Notes: generated by a model not told the origin, from the sequence alone. Shown: positions 51,714-60,743, numbered from the stretch's first letter. The stretch is DNA of 64,000 nt from GCA-002708315 sp964460905 (GCA_964460905.1 CAYWRM010000012.1:35084-99083), one strand, 5' to 3'. Made by a program: numbers and translations.

Positions 51714-53276
51714 ATGAATAATTTGACTCGAAGTTTTATTTTGCTTGTAATATTAATTTTTATAACAAGCACTACTATTGCACAATTGTCATCACCTGAG
51801 GTTGATAGTATTGTGGAAAATGCAATACAGAAATTCAATGTTGCTGGAGTTGCCGTGGCAATCGTGAAAGATGGAAAAATTGTTCATTCCAAAGGTTATG
51901 GAGTAAAGTCAATCAATACAAAAGAAAAAGTAGATGAGCACACCCAGTTTTTAATTGCATCAAATAGTAAAGCTTTTACTACCGCTGCCCTTGCTATTTT
52001 GGTAGATGAAGGCAAGGTTGCCTGGGATGATAAGGTTGTTGATTACCTGCCTGAGTTTAAGATGTATAACCCATATGTAACAGAAAATTTCATAATTCAG
52101 GATTTATTATCTCATCGTAGCGGGCTGGGTCTTGGAGCTGGAGATTTAATGTTTATTCCTGATAGTAATGATTTTACAATTGATGATATATTAACTAATT
52201 ATCAGTATTTTGAACCTGAGTCTCCGTTTCGAACCACATTTGCGTATAATAATTTATTATTCATTATGTCAGGGGAAATTATTGCACGAGTAAGTGGAAT
52301 GAGCTGGGAGGAGTTTATCAAAGCCCGTATTCTGGAACCGTTAAATATGGATAATTCTTCAAGTTCTTTATCACAAATTATTGACAGAAGCAATTTGGCA
52401 GCTTCACATTCTACCAACAATAATACTCCGGTACCAATTAATCACTTTAGCGATATGGTAAACGGTGCAGCAGCAGGCATATATTCTAATGCTGATGATT
52501 TATGTAACTGGATGCTGCTTCAGCTTAACAATGGAAAATATGGTGATAGTTTGGAAAACCAACTGTTTTCAGAGGCAGCACAGCGTGAAATGTGGAAAAT
52601 ACATACAACACTTAATGCCAGTCGTAATCCAAGATATAATGCGCATTTTTCAGGTTATGGATTGGGTTGGGGTTTGTCGGATAATAATGGTAATCTGAGT
52701 GTAAGCCATACCGGAGGTATGCCTGGCATGCTTTCAAAAACTATTTTGATTCCTGATATTAACCTGGGAGTTGTTGTATTAACAAACACAACTGATGGAG
52801 GAGCTGGTGTTTTCGCTTCGGTTACAAATACAATTGTTGATAGTTATATGGGGCTGGATAATAACGATTGGGTTGGTAAATATTATGCTTATTTTCAGAA
52901 ACGGGAAAAAAGAGGAGATTCAATAACAAATCAAGTTTGGGAAACAGTAAATTCCGCAGTTGATGATCATATTAATACAGAGGATTATATTGGAATATAT
53001 GAAGATAATTGGTTTGGAAAAGTAGAGGTTTATCTTAACGATAATCAACTATGGTTCAGTTCATCTCGTTCGCCAAAACTTACCGGACCTATGTACTATT
53101 ATAAGGCAAATACATTTGCTATTAAATGGGACTACAGGGATATGAACGCTGATGCATTTGCTATATTTAGCCTGGATGAAGAAGGAAAGGCACATAGTAT
53201 AAAAATGAAAGGTATATCGCCTAATATTGATTTTAGCTTTGATTTTCAGGATTTGGATCTAAGAAGAATAAAATAG
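51714..53276 (+). CDS. serine beta-lactamase-family hydrolase (class C/DD-peptidase-like)
   Basis: This 520-residue secreted enzyme has a signal peptide (IFITSTTIAQ). The beta-lactamase-like domain has S-x-x-K in IASNSKAFTTAA, a Y-x-N in FAYNNLLFI and HTGG in VSHTGGMPGM. The C-terminal 130 residues (YIGIYEDNWFGKVEVYLNDNQLWF) form a DUF3471-type accessory domain. Relatives include D-aminopeptidases, esterases and EstB-like proteins; a true beta-lactamase is unlikely. It appears to stand alone behind a 134-nt gap. Confidence 0.88.
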   Translation: MNNLTRSFILLVILIFITSTTIAQLSSPEVDSIVENAIQKFNVAGVAVAIVKDGKIVHSKGYGVKSINTKEKVDEHTQFLIASNSKAFTTAALAILVDEGKVAWDDKVVDYLPEFKMYNPYVTENFIIQDLLSHRSGLGLGAGDLMFIPDSNDFTIDDILTNYQYFEPESPFRTTFAYNNLLFIMSGEIIARVSGMSWEEFIKARILEPLNMDNSSSSLSQIIDRSNLAASHSTNNNTPVPINHFSDMVNGAAAGIYSNADDLCNWMLLQLNNGKYGDSLENQLFSEAAQREMWKIHTTLNASRNPRYNAHFSGYGLGWGLSDNNGNLSVSHTGGMPGMLSKTILIPDINLGVVVLTNTTDGGAGVFASVTNTIVDSYMGLDNNDWVGKYYAYFQKREKRGDSITNQVWETVNSAVDDHINTEDYIGIYEDNWFGKVEVYLNDNQLWFSSSRSPKLTGPMYYYKANTFAIKWDYRDMNADAFAIFSLDEEGKAHSIKMKGISPNIDFSFDFQDLDLRRIK

Positions 53277-53310
53277 ATTACTATCTTTATATCAGTTTTT
53301 GAAATATGCA

Positions 53311-53799
53311 ATGAAATTTATCTTAGTGATAATAGGCTTTTTAATTCCTTCAATTATTTTTTCGCAGGAGTTGAACATTGGAGGCAGTGTTGGAACTTAT
53401 GCAAATGATATTGATTACGGAATTGTAACTTTTGGAGCGAATGTAGAATACCGCCCTAATAAGTCTATTGTTTCGCTTAATAATGAATTAACCTTGTTTT
53501 ATTACAACAGCCAATTGATATTAACAATACCGCTCTATTTAAAAATAATAATCGGCAATAAATTTAGAGTTTGTCCAACATTTGGAGGGTTTGTAAGAAC
53601 AAATGACAACTTAGGATATATGGCTGGAATAAACTTTGAGATGGTAGTTAAAGAAAGGCTAATAATATTTGCTAAAGCAGATTATATGTGGGACTATTGG
53701 GATAAGTGGAATAATAGATTTGGAGGGTCAACTAATTATGAAACAAGCAGTTCAACAATTTGGATTAGCTTGGGTATCAAAAGAAAAATATTGAAATAA
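53311..53799 (+). CDS. outer-membrane beta-barrel-like protein
   Basis: This 162-residue protein has a signal peptide (KFILVIIGFLIPSIIFSQ) and alternating strands (NIGGSVGTYANDIDYGIVTFGANVEYRP, GYMAGINFEMVVKERLIIFAKADYMW, STIWISLGIKRKI) typical of a small porin-like barrel. I chose the ATG at 53311; an in-frame TTG 12 nt upstream is less likely. The function is unknown. It is convergent with the ABC-F gene; the gap carries a nested hairpin. Confidence 0.65.
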   Translation: MKFILVIIGFLIPSIIFSQELNIGGSVGTYANDIDYGIVTFGANVEYRPNKSIVSLNNELTLFYYNSQLILTIPLYLKIIIGNKFRVCPTFGGFVRTNDNLGYMAGINFEMVVKERLIIFAKADYMWDYWDKWNNRFGGSTNYETSSSTIWISLGIKRKILK

Positions 53800-53809
53800 G
53801 TCTCACTGT

Positions 53810-53889
53810 CCTTTCAGGTGGCCTTGCACCTGAGGTCGAAAACCATAAGTTGCTTGATGTTCAACCTCAGGAAGAAAAAACCTGAAAGG
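53810..53889. repeat. nested inverted repeat between convergent genes
   Basis: Outer arms CCTTTCAGGT (53810-53819) and ACCTGAAAGG (53880-53889) are perfect complements. Inner arms CCTGAGGT (53829-53836) and ACCTCAGG (53864-53871) are also perfect. Together they form a two-storey hairpin with a 27-nt loop. It lacks a T-run for a classic terminator; a dispersed palindromic element is a fair alternative. Confidence 0.6.
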
Positions 53890-53918
53890 TTAACCATTCA
53901 ATAGTTCATTCAACAAAT

Positions 53919-55532
53919 TTACTGATACATCTTATCTCTTAATGCCTGAATCTTATTATCCACAATATAATCATCATAATCCATAAGTTTGTCAATAATA
54001 CCATTGGGAGTAAGTTCGATTATCCTGTTACAAACCGAATGTATAAACTCGTGATCGTGAGATGACATAAATATATTTCCCGGAAACTTCACCAGATTAT
54101 TATTAAATGCCTGAATTGACTCAAGGTCGAGGTGGTTTGTAGGTGTATCAAATACGAGGGCATTGGCATCTGTAAGCATCATTTTAGATATCATACAGCG
54201 CATTTTTTCACCTCCTGAAAGCACACTTACCTTTTTTTGAATTTCATCACCGGCAAATAGCATTTTACCTAAATAACCACGAATATATAGATCGGTAGTG
54301 TCGTTACTAAACTGACAAAGCCAATCAAACAAGCTTAGTTCACTTCTGAAAAATGGCGCATTATCCAATGGTAAATATGATGAGGTTATAGTCTGTCCCC
54401 AAGTATAGGTTCCCGAATCTGGTTTTTGATTACCACTTATGATTTCAAAAAGCGCAGTCATTGCCCTGGTATCTTTTGATAAGAAAATAATTTTATCGCC
54501 CTTGTTGGCATAAAAATCTACTCCGCTAAAAAGCACATCACCATCTATACTGGCACTTAAGCCTGTTACTTCAAGAATTTTATCACCAGCTTCGCGTTCA
54601 GGCTTGAAGATTATTCCGGGGTATTTACGTGTTGATGGCTTAATATCACTTATATTAAGTTTCTCAATCATTTTTTTACGACTTGTTGCCTGTTTTGATT
54701 TCTTAACATTGGCGCTAAATCGTGAGATAAATTCCTGTAGTTCTTTCTTTTTATCCTCTGCTTTTTTATTCGCCTTTTGTTGTTGTCTCAATGCCAGTTG
54801 GCTACTTTGATACCAGAAACTATAGTTACCTGCAAACATTTGTATTTTACTAAAGTCGATATCAACAGTATGTGTACTTATGGCATCCAAAAAATGCCTG
54901 TCGTGACTAACAACGAGCACTGTATTTTGATAATTTGCCAGATAATTTTCCAACCATGTTACGGTATCAAGGTCGAGGTCATTAGTTGGCTCATCGAGTA
55001 ATAAGTTATCAGGGTTACCAAAAAGAGCCTGGGCAAGTAATACTCTTACTTTTTGCTTTCCGTCAATATTTTTCATTAATGTATAATGAAGATCCTCTGT
55101 TATTCCCAAATCACTTAATAATGTTGCAGCATCACTTTCGGCATTCCATCCTTCCATGTCGGCAAATTTTTCTTCCAGCTCAGCGGCCTTCAGCCCATCT
55201 GCATCCGAAAAATCAGGCTTGGCATATATGGCATTTTTTTCCTGCATAATATCCCACAACTGCGAATGACCTTTCATTACAGTATCTAATACTGAAAATT
55301 CATCAAAGGCAAAGTGATCCTGGCTTAACACCGAAAGGCGTTCACCTGGATTCATACTTATGCGCCCTGAAGCAGTATCAATTTCACCTGCAATTGCCTT
55401 AAGAAGTGTTGATTTGCCAGCTCCGTTTGCTCCAATAACACCATAGCAATTTCCGGCCATAAACTTCATGTTTACATCATTAAATAATACTCGTTTGCCA
55501 AATTGAATTCTTAGGTCTGTGACTGTAATCAT
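53919..55532 (-). CDS. ABC-F family ATPase with one degenerate nucleotide site
   Basis: This 537-residue soluble duplicated ABC protein has no TM domains. NBD1 has Walker A GANGAGKST (34-42) and Walker B LLLDEPTNDLD, but its signature region reads IDGKQKVRVLLAQAL instead of LSGGE. NBD2 has an intact LSGGEKMRCMIS, but its Walker A region is FLSKDTRAMTALFEI and its Walker B is LVFDTPTNHLD (Thr for Glu). So one composite site looks intact and the other dead. ABC-F proteins act on the ribosomal E site. A TACTTTTG box lies at 55576-55583. Confidence 0.92.
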   Translation of the reverse strand: MITVTDLRIQFGKRVLFNDVNMKFMAGNCYGVIGANGAGKSTLLKAIAGEIDTASGRISMNPGERLSVLSQDHFAFDEFSVLDTVMKGHSQLWDIMQEKNAIYAKPDFSDADGLKAAELEEKFADMEGWNAESDAATLLSDLGITEDLHYTLMKNIDGKQKVRVLLAQALFGNPDNLLLDEPTNDLDLDTVTWLENYLANYQNTVLVVSHDRHFLDAISTHTVDIDFSKIQMFAGNYSFWYQSSQLALRQQQKANKKAEDKKKELQEFISRFSANVKKSKQATSRKKMIEKLNISDIKPSTRKYPGIIFKPEREAGDKILEVTGLSASIDGDVLFSGVDFYANKGDKIIFLSKDTRAMTALFEIISGNQKPDSGTYTWGQTITSSYLPLDNAPFFRSELSLFDWLCQFSNDTTDLYIRGYLGKMLFAGDEIQKKVSVLSGGEKMRCMISKMMLTDANALVFDTPTNHLDLESIQAFNNNLVKFPGNIFMSSHDHEFIHSVCNRIIELTPNGIIDKLMDYDDYIVDNKIQALRDKMYQ

Positions 55533-55575
55533 AATAAATAAATATTAATGCATTTTATGCTTTGAAAAAAGTTTG

Positions 55576-55583
55576 CAAAAGTA
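55576..55583 (-). promoter_or_regulatory. predicted -7 box (TACTTTTG) for the ABC-F gene
   Basis: Minus strand TACTTTTGCA, 44 nt before the start codon at 55532. Confidence 0.4.
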
Positions 55584-55660
55584 GTTTAAAATCAGTGCGA
55601 TATTATAAAAAGTTCAGTCTGCTACTAAACAATTATTATTAGTTTTAAGAATAGTATAAT

Positions 55661-57007
55661 TTAAGAAACTTTACTATTTGCTAAAGTCCTCTTCAGCAAA
55701 GTAGTATAAATTGGCTCATTACCAAGCTGTGCTGTTATTACAGATGCTGTTACTGTAGTTATAATTAGCGGTAGTATTAATTCATAATTTGATGTCATTT
55801 CTATTGCAAGTACTAATCCGGTAAGAGGGGCTCGTACTGTTGATGCAAATATACCGGCCATTCCGGCAACAGCATAAATGCCAGGATGCGAAACAAGATC
55901 AGGAAAATAATGTTGCATTACACTCCCGAATAGCATTCCAAAAACCACACCCAACGCTAGCATCGGCGCGAAAATGCCACCGGACACGCCTGTACCATAA
56001 CTAAAAATTGTGAGTATCATCCTGCCAACAAATAAGATAATCAAAAAATAAAGGGTAAATGAATGATTTAGTACTTGACTTATGGTACCGTAACCTCCTC
56101 CAATCATTTCAGGATAATAAATGCCGATTATTGCGATAACAGTACCTGCAAACACAGCACCAAATATCAATGTAATTTTCGACAAGTTTTTAAAGAAATC
56201 TAATGATATTACCAATAGCTTATTAAATAAATACCCTACTAAGCTAAAAAATATTCCAAGTAGTATGAATAGCCAAATTCCTGATAAAGGAGGCCCTGGA
56301 AACACTGTCATTTGAACAACGGGGTCAACACCAACAATTACTCTAACTACAAAATCAGCGGTACCTGAGGCAACCATTATAGCTGCTACAGAAAAGAAGT
56401 TGTATTTGAAATGCCCATGCATTTCTTCAATAACAAAAATTACTCCTGCCAAAGGTGCATTAAAAGCGCTTGCAAGCCCTGCTGCTGCTCCTGCTGATAC
56501 CAACGGGTTTGTTTTGTTCTCATGTTGTTTGAAAATATCCTTAGTCATTTTGCCAATATTGGCGCCAATTTGTATTGTAGGGCCTTCACGACCGAGTAGC
56601 AAGCCACTCCCCAATGAAAATAATGAAGCAATAAATTTTATGGGTAATACTCTCTTCCATCGGAGAGGTCTTAATTCATCTAATGCCCCTTCGATTTCCT
56701 GTACTCCACTTCCAGAAGTTTCGGGAGCAAATTTTTTCACTAAAAATAATGCAACACTTACTCCGATAATTCCAAATAATATTGGCCATAGCCAACTAGT
56801 TAAATCAGAACTGCTAACGCTTGCAAATAGGTTATTTCGGAAGTCTTCAATGTAACCAAGCGAAAGTCGGAAAATTCCTCCAGCAGCTCCTGCAAGTAAT
56901 CCAACAACGAAAGCAAAAAAGATCAATCTGAAGTTTTTTGTATTTGCATCAACAAATCGCTGATCAGACTTCCAAGATCTCTTTTGTTTAACTGTGGGAG
57001 ACTTCAT
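55661..57007 (-). CDS. ClC family chloride channel/antiporter
   Basis: This 448-residue protein with the ClC fold has GSGVQEIEGAL (selectivity-filter Ser), GREGPTIQIGANIG (with the gating Glu of GREGP), and GTGVSGGIFAPMLALGVVFG. The intact gating Glu favours a transporter. The second, proton Glu is in the AGVIFVIEEMHG helix. There is no C-terminal CBS pair. It begins 18 nt after a TACTTTTG box at 57025-57032. Confidence 0.92.
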   Translation of the reverse strand: MKSPTVKQKRSWKSDQRFVDANTKNFRLIFFAFVVGLLAGAAGGIFRLSLGYIEDFRNNLFASVSSSDLTSWLWPILFGIIGVSVALFLVKKFAPETSGSGVQEIEGALDELRPLRWKRVLPIKFIASLFSLGSGLLLGREGPTIQIGANIGKMTKDIFKQHENKTNPLVSAGAAAGLASAFNAPLAGVIFVIEEMHGHFKYNFFSVAAIMVASGTADFVVRVIVGVDPVVQMTVFPGPPLSGIWLFILLGIFFSLVGYLFNKLLVISLDFFKNLSKITLIFGAVFAGTVIAIIGIYYPEMIGGGYGTISQVLNHSFTLYFLIILFVGRMILTIFSYGTGVSGGIFAPMLALGVVFGMLFGSVMQHYFPDLVSHPGIYAVAGMAGIFASTVRAPLTGLVLAIEMTSNYELILPLIITTVTASVITAQLGNEPIYTTLLKRTLANSKVS

Positions 57008-57024
57008 TGATTGTTGAGTTTATA

Positions 57025-57032
57025 CAAAAGTA
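57025..57032 (-). promoter_or_regulatory. predicted -7 box (TACTTTTG) for the ClC gene
   Basis: Minus strand TACTTTTG, 18 nt before the start at 57007. Confidence 0.4.
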
Positions 57033-57053
57033 GCTTATTTTTTGATATGTTAA

Positions 57054-57164
57054 AGACCTTCCAGAGTGCATAGCTCTTGGAAGAGTCTTTAGAGCTCCCG
57101 GAAGGGTATTTATTTGTTCTTAATAATAGAGACTCTGGAAGATCCGTTGGACTCTTCCAGGTCT
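57054..57164. repeat. complex inverted repeat rich in CTTCCAG/CTGGAAG
   Basis: AGACCT (57054-57059) pairs with AGGTCT (57159-57164), and CTTCCAGAGT (57058-57067) is a perfect complement of ACTCTGGAAG (57132-57141). Additional CTCTTGGAAGAG and CCCGGAAGG words lie between. It looks like a compound palindromic intergenic element located just upstream of the ClC promoter. Confidence 0.55.
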
Positions 57165-57173
57165 GTTATAAAC

Positions 57174-57200
57174 AAAAAAACCCCACTGTTTAGCAATGGG
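57174..57200 (-). terminator. terminator of the small secreted-protein gene
   Basis: Minus-strand hairpin CCCATTG...CAGTGGG (one mismatch, 5-nt loop) is followed by a seven-T run, about 57 nt beyond the stop of the gene at 57257. Confidence 0.55.
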
Positions 57201-57256
57201 ATTTGAGAGACAGACCTGAATAATAGGCCCTGAATATATGTTAGGGAGATGATTAA

Positions 57257-57610
57257 CTAGCTTAATAGCTTAAATTTAACTTTTAGTAATACATTTTGCC
57301 CGGCGTATTGTGAAAGGCCTTCATTCTTAGTTTCTTTTATAGATTTAACTACGTGATCTTTCATATTACATGAACTACAGTTTGCAGTTTCAACATCCAA
57401 TGAGCCATCTTCCTTTATCATAATACTAACCCAGACACAACATTCGATGTTGTTTTTAGAGGCAAATGAGGGATAACTGATTTCATCAGATAATAATTCT
57501 GTTACTGCTTTTGAAGCTGCTTTTGTTGCGGGTACGGGTTCGTTGGCCATAGCGGTACCTGCCATAAGTAAACCCATTAAAATTGTTAAGATTGCGATTC
57601 TTGTTTTCAT
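57257..57610 (-). CDS. secreted TonB-C-terminal-like small protein
   Basis: This 117-residue protein has a signal peptide (LTILMGLLMAGTAMANEP). The mature segment ISYPSFASKNNIECCVWVSIMIKEDGSLDVETANCSSCNMKDHVVKSIKET resembles the TonB C-terminal fold (YP-x-x-A ... V-x-V-x-F-x-I-x-x-D-G-x-I). Two Cys pairs are present. There are no other TonB-system genes nearby. The function is unknown. Confidence 0.6.
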   Translation of the reverse strand: MKTRIAILTILMGLLMAGTAMANEPVPATKAASKAVTELLSDEISYPSFASKNNIECCVWVSIMIKEDGSLDVETANCSSCNMKDHVVKSIKETKNEGLSQYAGQNVLLKVKFKLLS

Positions 57611-57890
57611 GACTTTAAAATTTAATTAATAGAACATTAATGGTTGCACTGTATGTTCTCTAATACTGTGCCAAACTTTGTAACTACCAGATAATAAGCA
57701 TTAAAACAATGTTGCAGATGAAATGTTGCCATGATGATGTTCAGGTACAACACACAATATGTACACAATCGAACATAACAACATGTTTGATAACTAACTT
57801 ATTTATAATTATTTAACAATTAATCATGCAATAAAATAAATTATTTGGCGTTTCGACGCGTCTGCGCATACAAGCCATTGCTTTTCTAAT

Positions 57891-57898
57891 TAATTTTG
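57891..57898 (+). promoter_or_regulatory. predicted -7 box (TAATTTTG) for glnS
   Basis: TAATTTTG matches TAnnTTTG, 37 nt before the ATG at 57935. A transcription start near 57905 would exclude the alternative upstream ATG at 57896. The rest of 57611-57890 shows no gene. Confidence 0.5.
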
Positions 57899-57934
57899 CA
57901 TCTTTTACAAAAGACTTTTATAATATCAACACTT

Positions 57935-59617
57935 ATGAATTTTCCTGAAAACGAAAAAAGATCACTTAACTTTATTCAATCAATTATTGAAGAAGATTTG
58001 GTTGAAAATAAAAATGAAGGAAGGATACATCTTAGGTTTCCTCCTGAACCAAATGGCTATCTTCATATAGGTCATGCTAAATCCATATGTTTGAATTTTG
58101 GTCTTGCCAACGAATACAATGGTTTATGTAATCTTAGATTTGATGATACAAATCCTGAAAAGGAAGAAGTTGAATATGTTGATTCAATAAAAGAAGATAT
58201 TGAGTGGCTGGGTTTTAATTGGGAGGGTGAACCTCATTTTGCATCAGATTATTTTGGTCAGCTTTATGATTGGGCCGTTCAATTAATAAAAAACGGGAAA
58301 GCATATGTCGATGAGCAACCGCAGGAATTGATTAGTGAGCAACGAGGTGTTCCCACACGCCCGGGTGTTGAAAGCCCTTTTCGTAACAGACCTGCTAAAG
58401 AGAGTATTGACCTTTTCCAACGAATGAAGAATGGCGAGTTTGAAACCGGAGCTATGATCCTACGTTCTAAAATTGATATGAGCTCGCCAAACATGCATAT
58501 GCGTGATCCTATAATGTATCGTATTCTACATCAGGAGCACCACCGCACAGGAAACGATTGGTGTATTTACCCAATGTACGATTGGGCTCATGGACAGTCG
58601 GATTATATTGAAGGAATAACACATTCAGTATGTACTCTGGAGTTTGAAGTACACCGTCCTTTATATGATTGGGCTTTGGATCAAATAGCTGAAGGCGCAT
58701 ATCGGCCACAACAAATTGAGTTTGCAAGGCTTAACCTGAGTTATACTGTAATGAGTAAACGAAAAATTATTGAACTTGTGCAAAATAATTATGTAAGTGG
58801 CTGGGATGACCCTCGAATGCCTACAATTTCAGGATTTCGCAGAAGAGGATATACCCCGGAGTCGATTCGTAATTTCGCCGACAGAATCGGTGTTGCCAAA
58901 CGTGATAATGTAATTGATGTTAGCCTGTTAGAGTTTAGTGTTAGAGAACATTTAAATCAAATTGCACCACGTGCTATGGGAGTTTTAAACCCTGTAAAAG
59001 TTATAATTACTAATTATCCTGATAATGAGGTGGAGGAATTAGAGCTTGGAAATAACCCTAATGATCAGAAAGCCGGTACGCGTATAGTTCCATTTACAAA
59101 AGAAATATTTATTGAGCATGACGACTTTATGGAAGATCCACCTAAGAAGTTTTTCCGCCTTGGGCCAGGTCGTGAAGTACGTTTAATTGGTGCTTATATT
59201 ATTAAATGTGAAGATTATAAAAAAGATGCTGATGGTAATGTAAGTGAAATATATTGTACCTACGATCCTGAAACAAAAAGTGGAGGAAGCGGTGCTCAAA
59301 GAAAGGTAAAAGGCACAATACATTGGGTGTCAGCTGATAAAGCAGTTAATGCTGAGGTTAGGTTATATGATCGGTTGTTTTTAGACGAAGACCCTGCCGG
59401 CCATAAAGATAAAGACTTTAAAGAGTTTATAAATCCTGATTCATTAAAAGTGCTTAATAATTGTAAGCTTGAGCCTTCACTTACTACAGCTAAATCTGGT
59501 GAGAAGTTTCAATTTCCACGGCTGGGGTATTTTTGTATAGACCCTGACAGTTCTGAGAATAAACTTGTGGTTAATCGTACTGTGCCATTACGTGATAGTT
59601 GGGCTAAGAGGAAGTAA
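57935..59617 (+). CDS. glnS: glutaminyl-tRNA synthetase
   Basis: This is a 560-residue class I synthetase. The HIGH motif is PPEPNGYLHIGHAKSICLNFGLA, FDDTNPEKEEVEYVDSIKEDIEWLGF follows, and the KMSKS-type loop is LSYTVMSKRKIIELV. The anticodon-binding beta-barrel domain spans about 340-555. It is a true GlnRS rather than GluRS (LDWALDQ-type block IYPMYDWAHGQSDYIEGITHSVCTLEFEVHRPLYDWALDQ). The ATG at 57935 was chosen from the promoter position and family start. tRNA-Gln(CUG) lies about 1 kb downstream. Confidence 0.96.
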   Translation: MNFPENEKRSLNFIQSIIEEDLVENKNEGRIHLRFPPEPNGYLHIGHAKSICLNFGLANEYNGLCNLRFDDTNPEKEEVEYVDSIKEDIEWLGFNWEGEPHFASDYFGQLYDWAVQLIKNGKAYVDEQPQELISEQRGVPTRPGVESPFRNRPAKESIDLFQRMKNGEFETGAMILRSKIDMSSPNMHMRDPIMYRILHQEHHRTGNDWCIYPMYDWAHGQSDYIEGITHSVCTLEFEVHRPLYDWALDQIAEGAYRPQQIEFARLNLSYTVMSKRKIIELVQNNYVSGWDDPRMPTISGFRRRGYTPESIRNFADRIGVAKRDNVIDVSLLEFSVREHLNQIAPRAMGVLNPVKVIITNYPDNEVEELELGNNPNDQKAGTRIVPFTKEIFIEHDDFMEDPPKKFFRLGPGREVRLIGAYIIKCEDYKKDADGNVSEIYCTYDPETKSGGSGAQRKVKGTIHWVSADKAVNAEVRLYDRLFLDEDPAGHKDKDFKEFINPDSLKVLNNCKLEPSLTTAKSGEKFQFPRLGYFCIDPDSSENKLVVNRTVPLRDSWAKRK

Positions 59618-59634
59618 TTTTAATAAAAGGCAGC

Positions 59635-60561
59635 ATGAAAAAATATAAAGTTGGGTGTGTTCAGGCTACACCTGTAATATTTGATATTGAAAAAACAGTT
59701 GATAAGGCGCTAAAACTGATGTCGGAGGCTGCTGCAAAAGGGTGTAAACTTGTTGTTTTCCCTGAGAGCTTTATTCCGGGATATCCGGCTGGTTTGGGAT
59801 TTGGTACTGTGGTTGGAAGTCGTACAGAAGGAGGGCGTGATCAATTTGAAGAATATTGGAACAATAGTATTGAAGTTGGTGATGAGTATTCTAGCAAATT
59901 AGGAGAACATGCAAAAAAGCTAAACATCTTTTTAATAATGGGTGTTACTGAAAAAGATTCTGTAAGCAGTTCACTTTATTGTACTATACTATATTATGCC
60001 CCTAGTGGAAAATTATTAGGTAAACACCGTAAGTTAAAACCTACTGCTGCTGAACGTCTATTGTGGGGCGAAGGTGATGGCTCGACGTTGGTTACTTATG
60101 ATACTGAATTTGGAAAGATAGGAGGATTGATTTGTTGGGAGAATTATATGCCTCTTGCCCGAATGGCAATGTATCAAAAAGGTGTTGAAATTTATGTTGC
60201 CCCTACTGCAGATTCAAGAGATACATGGCAATCTACAATTGAACATATTGCTTGCGAAGGCCGATGCTATGTAATTGGGTGTAATCAATACTTCACAAAA
60301 AATGACTTTCCTGAGCATCTTAAACCGGAACTGGCAACAGACAGACCTGATGTGCTTTCCAGGGGAGGTAGTGTTATTGTTTCACCAATGGGAGAAGTTC
60401 TTGCAGGACCTTTATTTGATAAGGAAGGTATTTTAACAGCTGAAATAGATCTTGCTCAGGTAGTTAGAAGCAAAATGGATTTTGATGTAATAGGGCATTA
60501 TAGCCGTAATGATGTTTTTAAATATAGGGCAAAAGGACAACCAGATATTGAAAATGCTTAA
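59635..60561 (+). CDS. nitrilase (carbon-nitrogen hydrolase family)
   Basis: This 308-residue protein has the nitrilase triad: Glu44 in VVFPESFIPGYP, Lys in GKHRKLKPTAAERLLWGEGDG and Cys in GGLICWENYMPLARMAMY. The C-W-E-N-Y-M-P-L signature points to the true nitrilase/cyanide hydratase branch (EC 3.5.5.-). The substrate is not predictable. It follows glnS by 17 nt and might be co-transcribed with it and the tRNA. Confidence 0.92.
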   Translation: MKKYKVGCVQATPVIFDIEKTVDKALKLMSEAAAKGCKLVVFPESFIPGYPAGLGFGTVVGSRTEGGRDQFEEYWNNSIEVGDEYSSKLGEHAKKLNIFLIMGVTEKDSVSSSLYCTILYYAPSGKLLGKHRKLKPTAAERLLWGEGDGSTLVTYDTEFGKIGGLICWENYMPLARMAMYQKGVEIYVAPTADSRDTWQSTIEHIACEGRCYVIGCNQYFTKNDFPEHLKPELATDRPDVLSRGGSVIVSPMGEVLAGPLFDKEGILTAEIDLAQVVRSKMDFDVIGHYSRNDVFKYRAKGQPDIENA

Positions 60562-60624
60562 AGAAAAAAATAACCAAAAATTAAGATTACAATATTAAAA
60601 GATTTTATAAATTTGCCGCCTTAT

Positions 60625-60697
60625 TGCCCAATGGTGTAATTGGCAACACATTTGACTCTGAATCAAAAGAGTCCAGGTTCGACCCCTGGTTGGGCAA
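60625..60697 (+). tRNA. tRNA-Gln (anticodon CUG)
   Basis: A full cloverleaf is present: acceptor TGCCCAA pairs with TTGGGCA; the D stem (GTGT/ACAC); anticodon stem TTTGA/TCAAA with loop CTCTGAA, so the anticodon is CUG; T stem CCAGG/CCTGG with loop TTCGACC. The discriminator is A and CCA is not encoded. A terminator follows. It lies close to glnS, whose product charges it. Confidence 0.93.
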
Positions 60698-60706
60698 CAA
60701 CAATAA

Positions 60707-60743
60707 AACCTAAATGCTTATAATAAAGGCGTTTAGGTTTTTT
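60707..60743 (+). terminator. rho-independent terminator after the tRNA
   Basis: An 11-bp stem (AACCTAAATGC with GCGTTTAGGTT, one T-G pair) with an 11-nt loop is followed by a T-run. It probably ends the tRNA transcript. Confidence 0.7.

Noticed and set aside
51714..53276. True beta-lactamase resistance gene
   Set aside because: The SxxK and HTGG motifs are shared with many esterases and peptidases, and the C-terminal DUF3471-type domain is typical of the latter.
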